NCBI RefSeq assembly: GCF_017310035.1
Contig: NZ_CP022296.1
Location: 3,534,001 to 3,598,000, forward strand
From: Nocardioides sp. S5
GTDB taxonomy: Bacteria; Actinomycetota; Actinomycetes; Propionibacteriales; Nocardioidaceae
Length of the DNA: 64,000 nucleotides
Direction: 5' to 3'
Part shown: piece by piece, positions 16,683-25,745 of the stretch
How the letters are laid out: every line of letters begins with the position of its first letter
How positions within the stretch are numbered: position 1 is the stretch's first letter
The notes under the pieces: generated by a model
Told to the model about the DNA's origin: nothing
Database searches by the model: none
What the model saw: only the letters and a program-made list of their open reading frames with translations
Made by a program: the position numbers and the translations under genes

Positions 16683-17768
16683 ATGGGTTTGGTGGCGCTG
16701 CCGGGTGGCAGCGCTGTTGATCCGGCACTGATAGGTGCGCAGGCGGCCCAGGACTTCGAGCAGGAGCTGGTGGACCAGTACGCGCTGGCGATGTCGGCGG
16801 CAGGTCTGACGGACCGCCACATCGGCGGGACTCGGGCGATCGTCATCGAGTTCGCTCGCTCGCTGTCGACTCCGCTGTGGGAGGCCACCTGTGCGGACGC
16901 GGACGCGTTCTTGGCCCAGCAGCGGCGGCTGGGGCTCAGCGTGTCGACCCGGGCCGGCAAGGCCGGAGCACTGGCGGGCTTCTACGAGTTCGTGATCGCC
17001 CGCTACGAGGGCACGATCCGCCGCACGACCGGTGTCTTGGTCGAGCAGCCGATCGATGAGTTCAATCGCCAGTCCGGGGCATCGCTGGGCAAGGTCCGGG
17101 TGCCGCCGTCGGATGAGGAGATCGACTCGCTGTTCACCGCCTGGCGCGGGTCGGTCACCCAAGCGCGCAAGTACCTTCCCGCGGCCCGCGACTACTTCGC
17201 CGCCTCGCTGTGGCGCCGACTCGGGCTGCGCATCAACGAGACCGTCATGCTCGACATCCGCGACTGGCGCCCCGATCTGGGCGAGTTCGGCAAGCTCCAC
17301 GTCCGCCACGGCAAGGGCTCCGGCGGCCGCGGACCCAAGCCACGGCTGGTGCCCGGAATCAACGGCGCGAACCAGTTGATCGACTGGTGGCTGGCCGAGG
17401 TCCGCCCCCAGTACGGCCACGACTGGGCCGACCCGGACGCGCCACTGCTCCCCTCCGAGCGGTTCGACCGCGACTTGGACCGCTGTGGACGCGTCGGTGC
17501 GAACGCGCTGCGCCGAGCGCTGGGAATCCAGGTCGACCAGTGGCTCCCGGCGTGGTCGGGGCGAATGACCCCACACGTGCTGCGGCACTACTGCGCCTCG
17601 TCGCTGTACGCGGCCGGGATGGACATCAAGGCCCTCCAAGAGCTCCTTGGCCACCAGTGGCTGGCCACGACCTCGGGCTACCTCCACGTCCGCAGTGACC
17701 ACATCGAACGCGCCTGGAACACCGCGAGCGGCCGCGTTGAAGCCCGCCTGGGCCTTCGTACCGACTGA
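16683..17768 (+). CDS. Tyrosine recombinase/integrase (active-site complete)
   Basis: A 361-residue site-specific recombinase with an N-terminal SAM-like DNA-binding domain (about residues 22-115) and a catalytic domain whose conserved residues are all visible: R183 in GLRINE, K211 in the beta-hairpin, H298 and R301 in PHVLRH, H324 in LLGH, and the nucleophile Y333 in SGYLHV. It is the first gene of a three-gene set with the HTH gene (17818) and the zinc-ribbon protein (18222). It is transcribed away from the hydrolase gene and sits at the left edge of the inserted block, so it is the likely agent of that insertion. Confidence 0.92.
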   Translation: MGLVALPGGSAVDPALIGAQAAQDFEQELVDQYALAMSAAGLTDRHIGGTRAIVIEFARSLSTPLWEATCADADAFLAQQRRLGLSVSTRAGKAGALAGFYEFVIARYEGTIRRTTGVLVEQPIDEFNRQSGASLGKVRVPPSDEEIDSLFTAWRGSVTQARKYLPAARDYFAASLWRRLGLRINETVMLDIRDWRPDLGEFGKLHVRHGKGSGGRGPKPRLVPGINGANQLIDWWLAEVRPQYGHDWADPDAPLLPSERFDRDLDRCGRVGANALRRALGIQVDQWLPAWSGRMTPHVLRHYCASSLYAAGMDIKALQELLGHQWLATTSGYLHVRSDHIERAWNTASGRVEARLGLRTD

Positions 17769-17817
17769 TTGAACTGACCAGACCGAATCGACTGACGAAT
17801 CGAAGGAGAGGATCCAG

Positions 17818-18174
17818 ATGCAGTGGAGCCTGCGGCTGCGGGCCGCCGAACGAGGGATCTGGAAGTCCGCAGAACTGCGCCGGATGCTGGCAGATGCCGG
17901 GCTCGAGATCTCCGCCGGGAAGATGTCGTCGTGGTGGGCCGGGACCCCGCCGACGATGCGCCTCGAAGAGCTCGACGTGCTGTGCGCCGTGCTCGAATGC
18001 ACCCCGAACGACCTGATGACCCCCGAGCCGGACAAGGTCGCCGCGCGCCGTCCCCGCAACACCGACGCCGCCAACGGCGGAAACGGGGATGGCGATCCGA
18101 ACGGCAACGGCGGCGGCACGCCACCCGCGGTCACACCACGGCTCGGCAAGCCCCGCTCGACCCCGCCGCTGTAG
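17818..18174 (+). CDS. Xre-type helix-turn-helix protein of the recombinase trio
   Basis: A 118-residue protein: an HTH of the Cro/C1 type fills residues 5-75 (WKSAELRRMLADAGLEIS, then MSSWWAG, then LEELDVLCAVLECTPNDLM), followed by a low-complexity Gly/Asn/Pro tail. A GGAGAGGA ribosome site precedes the ATG. It lies 49 nt downstream of the active recombinase and 47 nt upstream of the zinc-ribbon partner, so it is probably the regulator or directionality component of that trio. Confidence 0.8.
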   Translation: MQWSLRLRAAERGIWKSAELRRMLADAGLEISAGKMSSWWAGTPPTMRLEELDVLCAVLECTPNDLMTPEPDKVAARRPRNTDAANGGNGDGDPNGNGGGTPPAVTPRLGKPRSTPPL

Positions 18175-18221
18175 CCCGCACCGCCACCGCTGACGGACAC
18201 GACGAGCTGGAGAGGATCGGG

Positions 18222-20015
18222 ATGCCCGCGCCCGGCCCCAACGCGGCGTTGCGGCTGCCGCCCAAGTGCAACGCCTGCCAGAGCAACCGCGTCGCGTGGA
18301 CCAGCCCCAGAGTCGACTTCTGCTATCAGTGCCTGCCCGGCGGCCCATTCGCGGCTCCACCGTGCAACCGCTGCCGCGCCCGCACCGACTACTTCAGCCA
18401 GGGGCTGTGCAGCCGGTGCCATCCCCGCAGCCCCCAGCACATCGGATCCTGCAAGGGCTGCCTGGCCTGGGGCGTCTACCCCCGCCACAACTGGACCTGC
18501 TGGTCGTGTCGCTGGTGGCAGAGCCACTACCCGAAGGGCACCTGCGCCTACTGCGGCCGCGCCAGCCACGTCAGCGACCGCCAAGCCTGTCGCCTGTGCC
18601 TCGAGAACGCCCGACTCGAACAGAAGCCCGGCCGAGCACCCGACGTCGGCGCGACGAACCAGCACAGCCAGCAGCTGTTCTTCGCCAACATGGTCTTCAA
18701 GCGGCGCGCGACACCGGTGCCCGACTACGTCCGCTGGGATGGCCGGTGGTCGACGAAGAACAAGAACCAGCTGCCCTACGAACCTGGCACCAGCTTCGAC
18801 GACGATGCGCTCGAACAGCTGACCCTGTTCGACATGGACCCCGACCCCGAGGTGCTGCGCCAACGCCTCCTGGTCGAGGACAGCGAACTGACCCGGTACT
18901 GCGCGGCCATCGTCGCCGACCACGCCCGCCGCTACGGCTGGAGCGTCAGGCAGCGCAATGCCGTGATCCAGTCCCTGCGGCTGCTGCAGATCCTGCGGCC
19001 CACTCCCACCGCGAAGGTCCGCGCCAGTGACGTCGTGGCGTTGCGCCGCTACGACGGCACCATCACCTCCACCCTCGACGTCCTCGCCGAAGCCGGACTC
19101 CTGATCGAGGACGTCCCCACCCGGGTCGAGCGGTACTTCAACGCCAAGTTCATCGCGTCCGGAGCCCTCCCGGACACCATGCGCGAGCACCTCCAGCAGT
19201 GGCTTCAGATCATGCTCGGCGGATCCCGCCATGCACCACGCCAGCTGCCCCGCGAACCCGAGACCGTCGAGCTCCACATCGAAGGTCTCGCGCCCGTCGT
19301 GCAGACGTGGGTCGAAGCCGGGCGCCAGTCGTTCGCCGAGATCAGCAAGCACGACATCCTGGCCGCCCTCGCGGCCCTGCCCGCCGGCACCAGCCAACGC
19401 CACTTCGCCGAGAACGGCCTGAAGTCTCTGTTCAAGATCCTCAAAGGACGACGCCTCGTCTTCACCAACCCCATGCGCGGCATCGACCTCACCCGCGTCG
19501 CCACCAACATTCCACTCCCGCTGGACACCGAGTTGATCCGCGCCGAGCTCGACTCGCCGAACCCGGCGGTCGCGCTCGCTGTCGCTTTGGTGGCCTTCCA
19601 TGGACTGACCGGCAAGCAGGTCCGGGAGCTGCAGCTGACTGACATCGTCGACGGCCGGCTCCACCTCGACGGTCGCGACATCCCGCTCGCCGCACCCGTG
19701 AGGACCCGGCTCAGCGCCTGGCTCGACCACCGCAACCGAACCTGGCCGTCCACCGCGAACCCACACCTGCTCATCAACCGACGCACCGCGCCGCGCCTCG
19801 TCCCCAGCGGCCCATCCTTTCCCTGGAAGGAGAGCCGCATCCGCCCGCGCGCCCTGCGCGAAGACCGCATCCTGCACGAGATCCACGCCACCGGCGGCGA
19901 CGTACGCCGCATCTACGACCTCTTCGGACTCAGCGTCGAAGGCGCCACCCGCTACCTCAAGACCGTCGAGCACCCCGACCTGAGGAACGAAGACCAGCCT
20001 GGCACCCGGCCATGA
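18222..20015 (+). CDS. Zinc-ribbon protein with degenerate tyrosine-recombinase domain
   Basis: From ATG 18222 (GGAGAGGA just upstream) the product has 597 residues. Residues 10-140 hold a string of Cys pairs (CNACQ, CYQC, CNRC, CSRC, CKGC, CWSC, CAYC, CRLC), that is, several zinc ribbons. The C-terminal 200 residues follow the tyrosine-recombinase outline (FHGLTGKQVRELQL, then RALRED, then GATRYL), but the first catalytic Arg position is Gln, the HxxR His is Arg, and the GH box reads FGL. Only a candidate Arg and Tyr survive. It probably binds DNA as a non-catalytic partner of the upstream recombinase. The start could lie slightly upstream, since the frame is open. Confidence 0.75.
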   Translation: MPAPGPNAALRLPPKCNACQSNRVAWTSPRVDFCYQCLPGGPFAAPPCNRCRARTDYFSQGLCSRCHPRSPQHIGSCKGCLAWGVYPRHNWTCWSCRWWQSHYPKGTCAYCGRASHVSDRQACRLCLENARLEQKPGRAPDVGATNQHSQQLFFANMVFKRRATPVPDYVRWDGRWSTKNKNQLPYEPGTSFDDDALEQLTLFDMDPDPEVLRQRLLVEDSELTRYCAAIVADHARRYGWSVRQRNAVIQSLRLLQILRPTPTAKVRASDVVALRRYDGTITSTLDVLAEAGLLIEDVPTRVERYFNAKFIASGALPDTMREHLQQWLQIMLGGSRHAPRQLPREPETVELHIEGLAPVVQTWVEAGRQSFAEISKHDILAALAALPAGTSQRHFAENGLKSLFKILKGRRLVFTNPMRGIDLTRVATNIPLPLDTELIRAELDSPNPAVALAVALVAFHGLTGKQVRELQLTDIVDGRLHLDGRDIPLAAPVRTRLSAWLDHRNRTWPSTANPHLLINRRTAPRLVPSGPSFPWKESRIRPRALREDRILHEIHATGGDVRRIYDLFGLSVEGATRYLKTVEHPDLRNEDQPGTRP

Positions 20016-20933
20016 CCGTGTCCTTACGTACCGCGCGGCGCGGCTCGAGAGTTGTCGCAACATCCTCACGCCACCGATAAGCAACCACGGCGCGCACGAT
20101 TCGGACACTCGGGCCCTGCTGACTCTGGTCACGGCCGCAGCGTGGCGGCTCAGCGTCCCCGCATCCGTCCCCCCGAACCGCCGAACGCCGGGAGGACGTG
20201 GCGCCCCGAGCCGCATTTACGCAGGTCAGGCAGCGTCCCCCCCAAACTTCAAAGAGATTCCGAGCCGGTGGCTCGAGTTGTGGAAGAGACGTCTCGCAAG
20301 CGGATCCCTTTTCGGCGATGAGGACTGACGGCCGCGGCAAGTGACGACCTGCGGCCGGGGGCGCCGCACGCCGTCCGGCTTCCGAGAATGTTGCACAGGG
20401 TCGGGAGCTGGCACCTGTCTTCGTTCAAGTCCGGGCGCCACGCGGAAGGTTGATCGCTGGCCCGGTCGGAGGAGAGAGTGCCCCAGCAGTTCAGCGGTGC
20501 TTCATGTGCTTCTTCCTCTGTAGGCACTCGGGCGCGCCCTAGCGTCGATCGTGCCGCCGGTCTGCGAGCCAATGCTCGCTCCCTACGCCGGGGGCGAGGG
20601 GACGCTCGGCGAGCTCGACCGGGCGCACCTCAAGCAAGTGTCGTCGTGATCTCCGGCGTGGCGTCCTCGCGTGTTTCAGATCGGAGGGAAAGGGGGGCCA
20701 GCAACACCACCCGTCCGGTCACGATGCCAGCATCCGCGGTGACACCCTCGTGTCGAGGCCTGAGGGGCGGCCGATCTCACGGATCTGCGCCCTGAGCGGT
20801 CAACCTGGTCGGCGCACTGGGCGTATGTCGACGAGGCAGCCAGTAATAGAGGTCGACCCGTCGGCGACTCGCGCGGTTCAAGAGGCTCCGTCGCTACGTC
20901 ACCGAGCACCTGTTGAGCGACGGCGAGTTCATC
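20016..20933. other. Non-coding stretch of about 0.9 kb
   Basis: No credible gene was found between the recombinase trio and the TetR gene; all frames give low-complexity Arg/Ser-rich translations. The stretch contains the second copy of the GCGTCCCCCC repeat block (20153-20250). It could be decayed DNA left by the recombination that joined the trio to the catabolic genes. Confidence 0.5.
20153..20250 (+). repeat. GCGTCCCCCC repeat block, copy 2
   Basis: It begins with a 20-nt match to the block at 39459 (GTCCCCGCATCCGTCCCCCC) and ends with the shared elements GCAGGTCAG and GCGTCCCCCC; the middle has diverged. The motif core occurs twice here. It is an imperfect 100-bp repeat of the region upstream of the conjugation operon and is found just after the recombinase trio. 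Confidence 0.6.
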
Positions 20934-21533
20934 TCAGGCGCCGTCTTGGTCAATTGCCGGAAGGGGACCCGACAGCATCGCCAGCACGTGGCGGGCTAGG
21001 TCCTCGGGAGTGGTAGATCCCAGTGGGTCGTACCACCGGAAGAGGCTGGTGAGCATGGTCAGGGTTAGGTTTGCCACGACCGTGACATCCGCTTTCGGCT
21101 GGAGTTTCTCGGTCTTGCGGTAATCATCGAGGAGCTCGGCGAAATCGTGGGTAACGGTGTGGGACCAGGATCGGAAGGACTGGAGCGTGACCTCCGAGAG
21201 TTCCGGTTGTTCACCCCAGACGGTGGCGTAGAAGACACGTTTGCTGGTCGCTGACTCGATATGGAGGTTTACGACCGCCCGAACCTTCTCGCGGGGCGAG
21301 AGGGTGCTGGTGAGCAGGTCCTGCAGCTTCTCGCCGAGCTCCTCCGTGACGTGCGCCACCATCTGGTCCAGGAGCCACGCCTTGCTCTCGATGTACTTGT
21401 AGATCGTCGGACGGGAGATCCCGGCCTCGAGGCAGATGTCGTCGATGGTCGAGCTTCGGTAGCCCTTGGTCTGGAATACGCGAGCGGCGGCTTCAATGAC
21501 GTCAGCCGTGGTCGTCGCCCGTTGCCTGGCCAC
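20934..21533 (-). CDS. TetR family regulator of the acyl-CoA cluster
   Basis: A 199-residue repressor: the N-terminal HTH (residues 8-55) reads VIEAAARVFQTKGYRSSTIDDI, then AGISRPTIYKYIESK, which is characteristic of TetR proteins. The C-terminal helical domain has an RWYDPLG segment typical of the fatty-acid/acyl-CoA-responsive subgroup. It lies downstream of the MaoC gene (32 nt gap), divergent from the acyl-CoA ligase operon, and probably binds one of the inverted repeats at 22075-22146, with an acyl-CoA as effector (inference). Confidence 0.88.
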   Translation of the reverse strand: MARQRATTTADVIEAAARVFQTKGYRSSTIDDICLEAGISRPTIYKYIESKAWLLDQMVAHVTEELGEKLQDLLTSTLSPREKVRAVVNLHIESATSKRVFYATVWGEQPELSEVTLQSFRSWSHTVTHDFAELLDDYRKTEKLQPKADVTVVANLTLTMLTSLFRWYDPLGSTTPEDLARHVLAMLSGPLPAIDQDGA

Positions 21534-21565
21534 ACGTGCTCCCTCCAGATCCGGACCGCTGTAGG

Positions 21566-22051
21566 TTACTCGACCGGTGCCTCAGGGCCCGTGCGGGTGC
21601 GAACATAACTGTCGAGGCGCAGAGTGAGGACCGTCTTGCCGTGCTGATTCTCCAGGTGGCCCTCCACCTCGAGTTGCGCCATGCCGTTGCGCGGGGGAGA
21701 TGCGCCGTTGACGCGGACCCAGCCGGTCAGGACGTCCCCAGGGAAGACCGGCTGCGGCAGCACCATCTCCCGGATGGCACGTCCCGCGACGACGGCCCAG
21801 GAGCAGTACGCCGCGTCGACGGCGAGCCGCTGGAACACTGCAAAAGTGTGGAGCCCGCTGGCGATGACACCGCCGAAAGGCCCCCCGTCGCCGACGTGGA
21901 TTGGAAGCGGGTCCCACCGCTGCGCGAAAGCGCGGATCTCCGCCTCGGTCATGGTGGCGGGGCCGAGCGAAGTCAGTACTCCGACCCGCGCAGCGAGGTC
22001 TTCGGCGTATAGCAGACCGCCCTCGATCGGAACTGGGCCTTCACTGCTCAT
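21566..22051 (-). CDS. MaoC-like hot-dog enoyl-CoA hydratase/dehydratase
   Basis: A 161-residue single hot-dog domain. The segment AQRWDPLPIHVGD near residue 43, followed by GGVIASGLHTFAVFQRL, is the hydratase/dehydratase signature of MaoC proteins (Asp and His catalytic pair within DPLPIH), and VFPGDVLTGWVRV near 105 is also characteristic. It would hydrate enoyl-CoA or dehydrate hydroxyacyl-CoA in the pathway encoded next door. It shares the divergent promoter region with the acyl-CoA ligase gene. Confidence 0.88.
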   Translation of the reverse strand: MSSEGPVPIEGGLLYAEDLAARVGVLTSLGPATMTEAEIRAFAQRWDPLPIHVGDGGPFGGVIASGLHTFAVFQRLAVDAAYCSWAVVAGRAIREMVLPQPVFPGDVLTGWVRVNGASPPRNGMAQLEVEGHLENQHGKTVLTLRLDSYVRTRTGPEAPVE

Positions 22052-22074
22052 CGACGTGACACCCTTCTCGAACT

Positions 22075-22090
22075 AGGTCGTACTCGACCT
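22075..22090. promoter_or_regulatory. Palindrome in the divergent promoter (candidate TetR site 1)
   Basis: AGGTCG and CGACCT, perfect 6-bp arms around TACT, between the MaoC and ligase genes. The position suits an operator for the TetR protein at 20934-21533. Confidence 0.4.
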
Positions 22091-22125
22091 TGACGCACGC
22101 GGACACTCGACTATGCTGGCGATCA

Positions 22126-22146
22126 AACTACACTCACTGGGTAGTT
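22126..22146. promoter_or_regulatory. Inverted repeat near the ligase promoter (candidate TetR site 2)
   Basis: AACTAC and GTAGTT, perfect 6-bp arms with a 9-nt spacer, 33 nt before the ligase start. Size and placement resemble operators of fatty-acid-type TetR repressors. Confidence 0.45.
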
Positions 22147-22179
22147 ACGATACCACGAGCACCAGCGGAAGGCGTCGAC

Positions 22180-23763
22180 ATGGCAGACACCCTCGACCTC
22201 CTAGCCTCGCGTGGAGCGACCTATAGCGACCTCATCGTCGAGGCGTTTCAGCGCTTCGCGGACAACGAGGCGTTCGTGCTCGGCGAGCAACGCATGACGT
22301 TCGCCGAAGCGGCCGACTCCATGAGTCGCATACAGCAGCTGCTCGTCGACCGCGGCATCACTCATGGGTCTTCTGTGGGGGCGCTCAGTGTCAACATCCC
22401 CGAGGTCTGGCTGACCCAGGCGGCGACCTATCTCACCGGCGCCCACTACACCGGCCTGCACCCAATGGGGTCCGTCGAGGATCACGTCTGGATCTGCGAC
22501 GACGCCGAGATCGAGGTCCTCGTTGTGCATCCGACGTTCGCGGAGGTGGGAGCCGCTGTCGCCGAGCGCTCCAAGACGGTGAAGCACCTGCTCGTATTCG
22601 GTGAGTCCGACGCTGGGCAAAACCTGTTCGAGCTGATCGAGGGCTACAGCCCGAAGCCGCTCGAGCCGGGCCCGGCCGGAGAGGAGGACATTGCTTGGCT
22701 GCAGTACACCGGCGGCACCACCGGCACGCCAAAGGGCGTCATGCTCTCGCACCGAGCGATGGTCGAGCAGTGCAAGGGGGTGCTGACGAGCTGGCAAATG
22801 CCCACCAAGCCCCGCTACCTGGTCGCACCGCCGATCACGCACGCCGGGGTGCTGCCCCTCTTCCCAACCCTGGCCCGCGGCGGCACGGTCATCCTGCTCC
22901 AAGGCTTCGAGCCAAAGTCCTTCGTGCAGGCGATCGAAAAGGAGCGGGCCAACTGCACCTTCGCGGTGCCGACGATGATCAACGCCCTGCTCGACCACAC
23001 CACACCGGAGGAGGCGGACCTGAGCTCTCTCGAGACCTTCATTTATGGGGCAGCACCGATCTCGCCCTCCCGGCTCGCCCAAGCCTTGAACCGGTTCGGG
23101 CAGAAGTTCGTCCAGTGCTTTGGTCAAACGGAGTGCATAGGCCTTACGACGAGCCTCCTGCGTGAGGAGCACGACCCGGTTGGGCGTCCGGACCTGCTTA
23201 CTTCTTGCGGGCGTCCGGCCATCGGCACCATGACGAGGATCGTCGACGAAGCCGACCAGCCGGTCCCTGACGGGACCCCCGGTGAGCTCTGTGTCCGCTC
23301 ACGAGCCGTCATGTCCGGCTACTGGAAACTGCCCGAGCTGACCGAGGAGACTCTGCGCAATGGGTGGCTGCATACCGGCGATATGGCGATCCGTGACGAG
23401 CAGGGCTACCTCCACATCGTGGACCGCAAGAAGGACATGGTGATCTCAGGCGGATTCAACGTCTATCCGAAGGAAGTCGAGGACGTGATCGCGGCGCATC
23501 CCGACGTCGCCGCGGTGGCGGTCGTAGGCATGGCTGACGACAAGTGGGGCGAGGCGGTCACCGCGTTCGTTGTGCCCCATGCGGGAGCCACCATCGACAA
23601 GACCGAGCTCAAGCGGCTCGTGCGCGACGCGAAGGGCGCGCACCAGGCACCCAAGGTGATCCACCTCGTCGACGCGCTGCCCGCCACCCTCGTCGGGAAG
23701 ATCGACAAGAAGCGTCTGCGTGCCATGGGTGCAGAGATCGGCGCGGAGGGTGGGGATCGATGA
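22180..23763 (+). CDS. Acyl-CoA synthetase (AMP-forming, FadD-like)
   Basis: A 527-residue member of the ANL superfamily. It has the phosphate-binding motif YTGGTTGTPKG at about residues 176-186, the FGQTE motif near 313, HTGDMAI near 400, and the hinge VDRKKDMVISGGFNVYP near 417; a C-terminal catalytic Lys lies in VGKIDKK. It activates a carboxylic acid to its CoA thioester, the entry step of the downstream beta-oxidation enzymes. I chose ATG 22180, preceded by a GGAAGG ribosome site, over the upstream in-frame start at 22090, which would overlap the operators. Its stop overlaps the crotonase start. Confidence 0.92.
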   Translation: MADTLDLLASRGATYSDLIVEAFQRFADNEAFVLGEQRMTFAEAADSMSRIQQLLVDRGITHGSSVGALSVNIPEVWLTQAATYLTGAHYTGLHPMGSVEDHVWICDDAEIEVLVVHPTFAEVGAAVAERSKTVKHLLVFGESDAGQNLFELIEGYSPKPLEPGPAGEEDIAWLQYTGGTTGTPKGVMLSHRAMVEQCKGVLTSWQMPTKPRYLVAPPITHAGVLPLFPTLARGGTVILLQGFEPKSFVQAIEKERANCTFAVPTMINALLDHTTPEEADLSSLETFIYGAAPISPSRLAQALNRFGQKFVQCFGQTECIGLTTSLLREEHDPVGRPDLLTSCGRPAIGTMTRIVDEADQPVPDGTPGELCVRSRAVMSGYWKLPELTEETLRNGWLHTGDMAIRDEQGYLHIVDRKKDMVISGGFNVYPKEVEDVIAAHPDVAAVAVVGMADDKWGEAVTAFVVPHAGATIDKTELKRLVRDAKGAHQAPKVIHLVDALPATLVGKIDKKRLRAMGAEIGAEGGDR

Positions 23764-24575
23764 GCGCAGTGACGCAAGCCGCCGTCACTCGTATCGACAA
23801 GGGCCCCGTGGCCTGGTTGTCGCTCAACCGGGCCGAGGCGATGAACGCCCTTAACGAACGCATGCTGGATGATCTTGCCGCCCATCTGTCTGACATCAAG
23901 GACGAGCGAGACGTGCGTGTCGTCGTCGTCACGGCCACGGGCCGTGCCTTCTGCGCCGGCGCAGATCTCAAGGAGGTCCTCGGCCCGGACGGCAAGGTGG
24001 ATCCCGCTCGACTGCTGGCCTTCGAGAAGGGGGCGGCCGAGACCTTCGACACCCTCGCCTCGCTGCCGAAGCCAGTCATCGCTGCGCTGAACGGGATCAC
24101 GATGGCGGGTGGACTGGAGCTTGCGCTTCACTGCGATCTAGTCGTCGCCTCGGCCGAAGCGCGCCTCGGCGACGGCCACATCAACTACGGCCTCCTCCCC
24201 GGCGCCGGCGGGGCAGCCCGGCTGCCACGGGTGGTCGGCCCCACCCGCGCCAAGTACCTCGCCTTCACCGGTGAGCTGGTCACTGCGGAGGAGGCGCAGG
24301 CGATGGGCCTGGTCAACGAGGTCGTCCCGGCCGACCAGCTTGTGGCGCGAACCGAAGAGCTTGCCACGACGATCGCGCGGCGCAGCCCGAGCGCATTGCG
24401 CCTGTTCAAGCAGGCGATCGACGACGGCCTCGACCAGCCGCTCGCCAGCGCCTTGCGCCTCGAGCGACTCGTCACCGCCGAGCACCTGCACAGCGGCGAT
24501 GTCGACGAGGGGCTCAGAGCCTTCGCCGAGAAGCGTGCGCCGCTGTTCAATACGACCTCAGGAGGCACGCGATGA
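23760..24575 (+). CDS. Enoyl-CoA hydratase/isomerase (crotonase family)
   Basis: A 271-residue crotonase with the oxyanion-hole segments AFCAGADLKE (about residue 62) and the TMAGGLELAL loop (about 115), then GLLPGAGGAARLPR near 142. It would hydrate or isomerise the enoyl-CoA produced by the dehydrogenase. ATG 23760 overlaps the ligase stop (ATGA), and its own stop overlaps the dehydrogenase start, so translation of the three genes is coupled. Confidence 0.9.
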   Translation: MSAVTQAAVTRIDKGPVAWLSLNRAEAMNALNERMLDDLAAHLSDIKDERDVRVVVVTATGRAFCAGADLKEVLGPDGKVDPARLLAFEKGAAETFDTLASLPKPVIAALNGITMAGGLELALHCDLVVASAEARLGDGHINYGLLPGAGGAARLPRVVGPTRAKYLAFTGELVTAEEAQAMGLVNEVVPADQLVARTEELATTIARRSPSALRLFKQAIDDGLDQPLASALRLERLVTAEHLHSGDVDEGLRAFAEKRAPLFNTTSGGTR

Positions 24576-25708
24576 CGGACCATGACGAGCTCGCTGACTT
24601 CCGCGACAGCGTTCGCGCGTTTGCCCGCAAATCCTTCCTCGAGGGGTATCTCGAGCGCGCTCACGGTGGCCCCTACCCGCGGGATACCCTTAGGGACCTC
24701 GGAAGGAACGGGCTACTCGGCCTTTGCGTCCCCGAGGAGCAGGGAGGTCAGGGATCGGACCTGCAAGCCCTCGGAATCGCCTGCGAAGAAGTCAGCTACG
24801 CCGACGCTGCCTGCGGCTACCAGGTGTTCGCCACCAACGTCACGGCCGACCTGCTGGTCAAGTCCGCTTCGGAAGAGGCAGTCCGTCGCTGGCTCGGACC
24901 GGTGATCGCAGGGGAAGCAGTCTGCGCCATCGCACTCACCGAGCCCGGGTCCGGGTCCGACGCCCAAGCGCTGAGCGCCAAGGCCGTTCCCGTGGACGGC
25001 GGCTGGGAGCTGTCGGGTGAGAAGACCTCGATCACCCAGGGGCCCGATGCAGACCTCGCGATCATCGTCGCGCGTCAGACCGACACGGGAGGCATCAGTG
25101 CGTTCCTCGTGCCCATGGACTCACCCGGCCTCTCCGGCCAGCGCTTCGCCGACCCTGGATTCCGGCCGGTCGGCCGCGGTTCGATCGCCATGGAGGGTGT
25201 CTTCGTTCCACACTCGCACCAACTCGGTCAGGGCGGCGCGGGGTTCGCAATGATCATGAACGAGTTCGACCTGACGCGCACCCTCATCGCGTTCATGGTC
25301 GTCGGCATCGCCCAGCGGGCCATCGACCTGACCATCGAGCACATCAAGACCCGCACGAGCTTCGGCAAGCCGCTGAGCCACTACCAGGGCGTGACCTTCC
25401 CGATCGCCGAACACCTGACGTACCTCACTGCCATCCGAGCCCTGGCCACGTCCTCGCTCGAGGCACGCAGCAACGGAAGGCCGCACACCGTCGAGGCGGC
25501 AATGCTCAAGTGGTGGGCACCCCAGGTCGGCTTCCAGGCGGTGCAGGACTGCATCGTGCTCCACGGCCATGTCGGCTGGTCGGAGGAGATGCCGCTGCAG
25601 GCATTGCTGCGCGACGTGTCCGGCTTCCAAATCGGTGACGGCACGCCACAGATCCAGAAGCTCATCATCGCCCGGTCCGCCATCGGCCGCGAGGTCATGG
25701 GCCGATGA
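24572..25708 (+). CDS. Acyl-CoA dehydrogenase
   Basis: A 378-residue flavoenzyme of normal family length. It has the N-terminal helical domain, the substrate/FAD motif ALTEPGSGSDAQ (about residue 122), the beta-domain GEKTSITQGPDAD, the SFGKPLSHYQG segment (about 265) and the C-terminal VLHGHVGWSEEMP and GDGTPQIQKL segments. It would introduce the alpha,beta double bond into the acyl-CoA made by the ligase. It is third in the overlapping operon; 37 nt separate it from the SDR gene. Confidence 0.92.
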   Translation: MTDHDELADFRDSVRAFARKSFLEGYLERAHGGPYPRDTLRDLGRNGLLGLCVPEEQGGQGSDLQALGIACEEVSYADAACGYQVFATNVTADLLVKSASEEAVRRWLGPVIAGEAVCAIALTEPGSGSDAQALSAKAVPVDGGWELSGEKTSITQGPDADLAIIVARQTDTGGISAFLVPMDSPGLSGQRFADPGFRPVGRGSIAMEGVFVPHSHQLGQGGAGFAMIMNEFDLTRTLIAFMVVGIAQRAIDLTIEHIKTRTSFGKPLSHYQGVTFPIAEHLTYLTAIRALATSSLEARSNGRPHTVEAAMLKWWAPQVGFQAVQDCIVLHGHVGWSEEMPLQALLRDVSGFQIGDGTPQIQKLIIARSAIGREVMGR

Positions 25709-25745
25709 CCCGGCACCGAGAACCACAACGCTCCCAGGAGAAGCC

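Noticed and set aside
16485..20216. Very long minus-strand open frame (about 1240 codons) opposite the recombinase trio
   Set aside because: It lies antisense to three well-supported + genes with clear motifs. Its translation is low-complexity Gly/Val/Arg without any domain. It is an artefact of high GC content.
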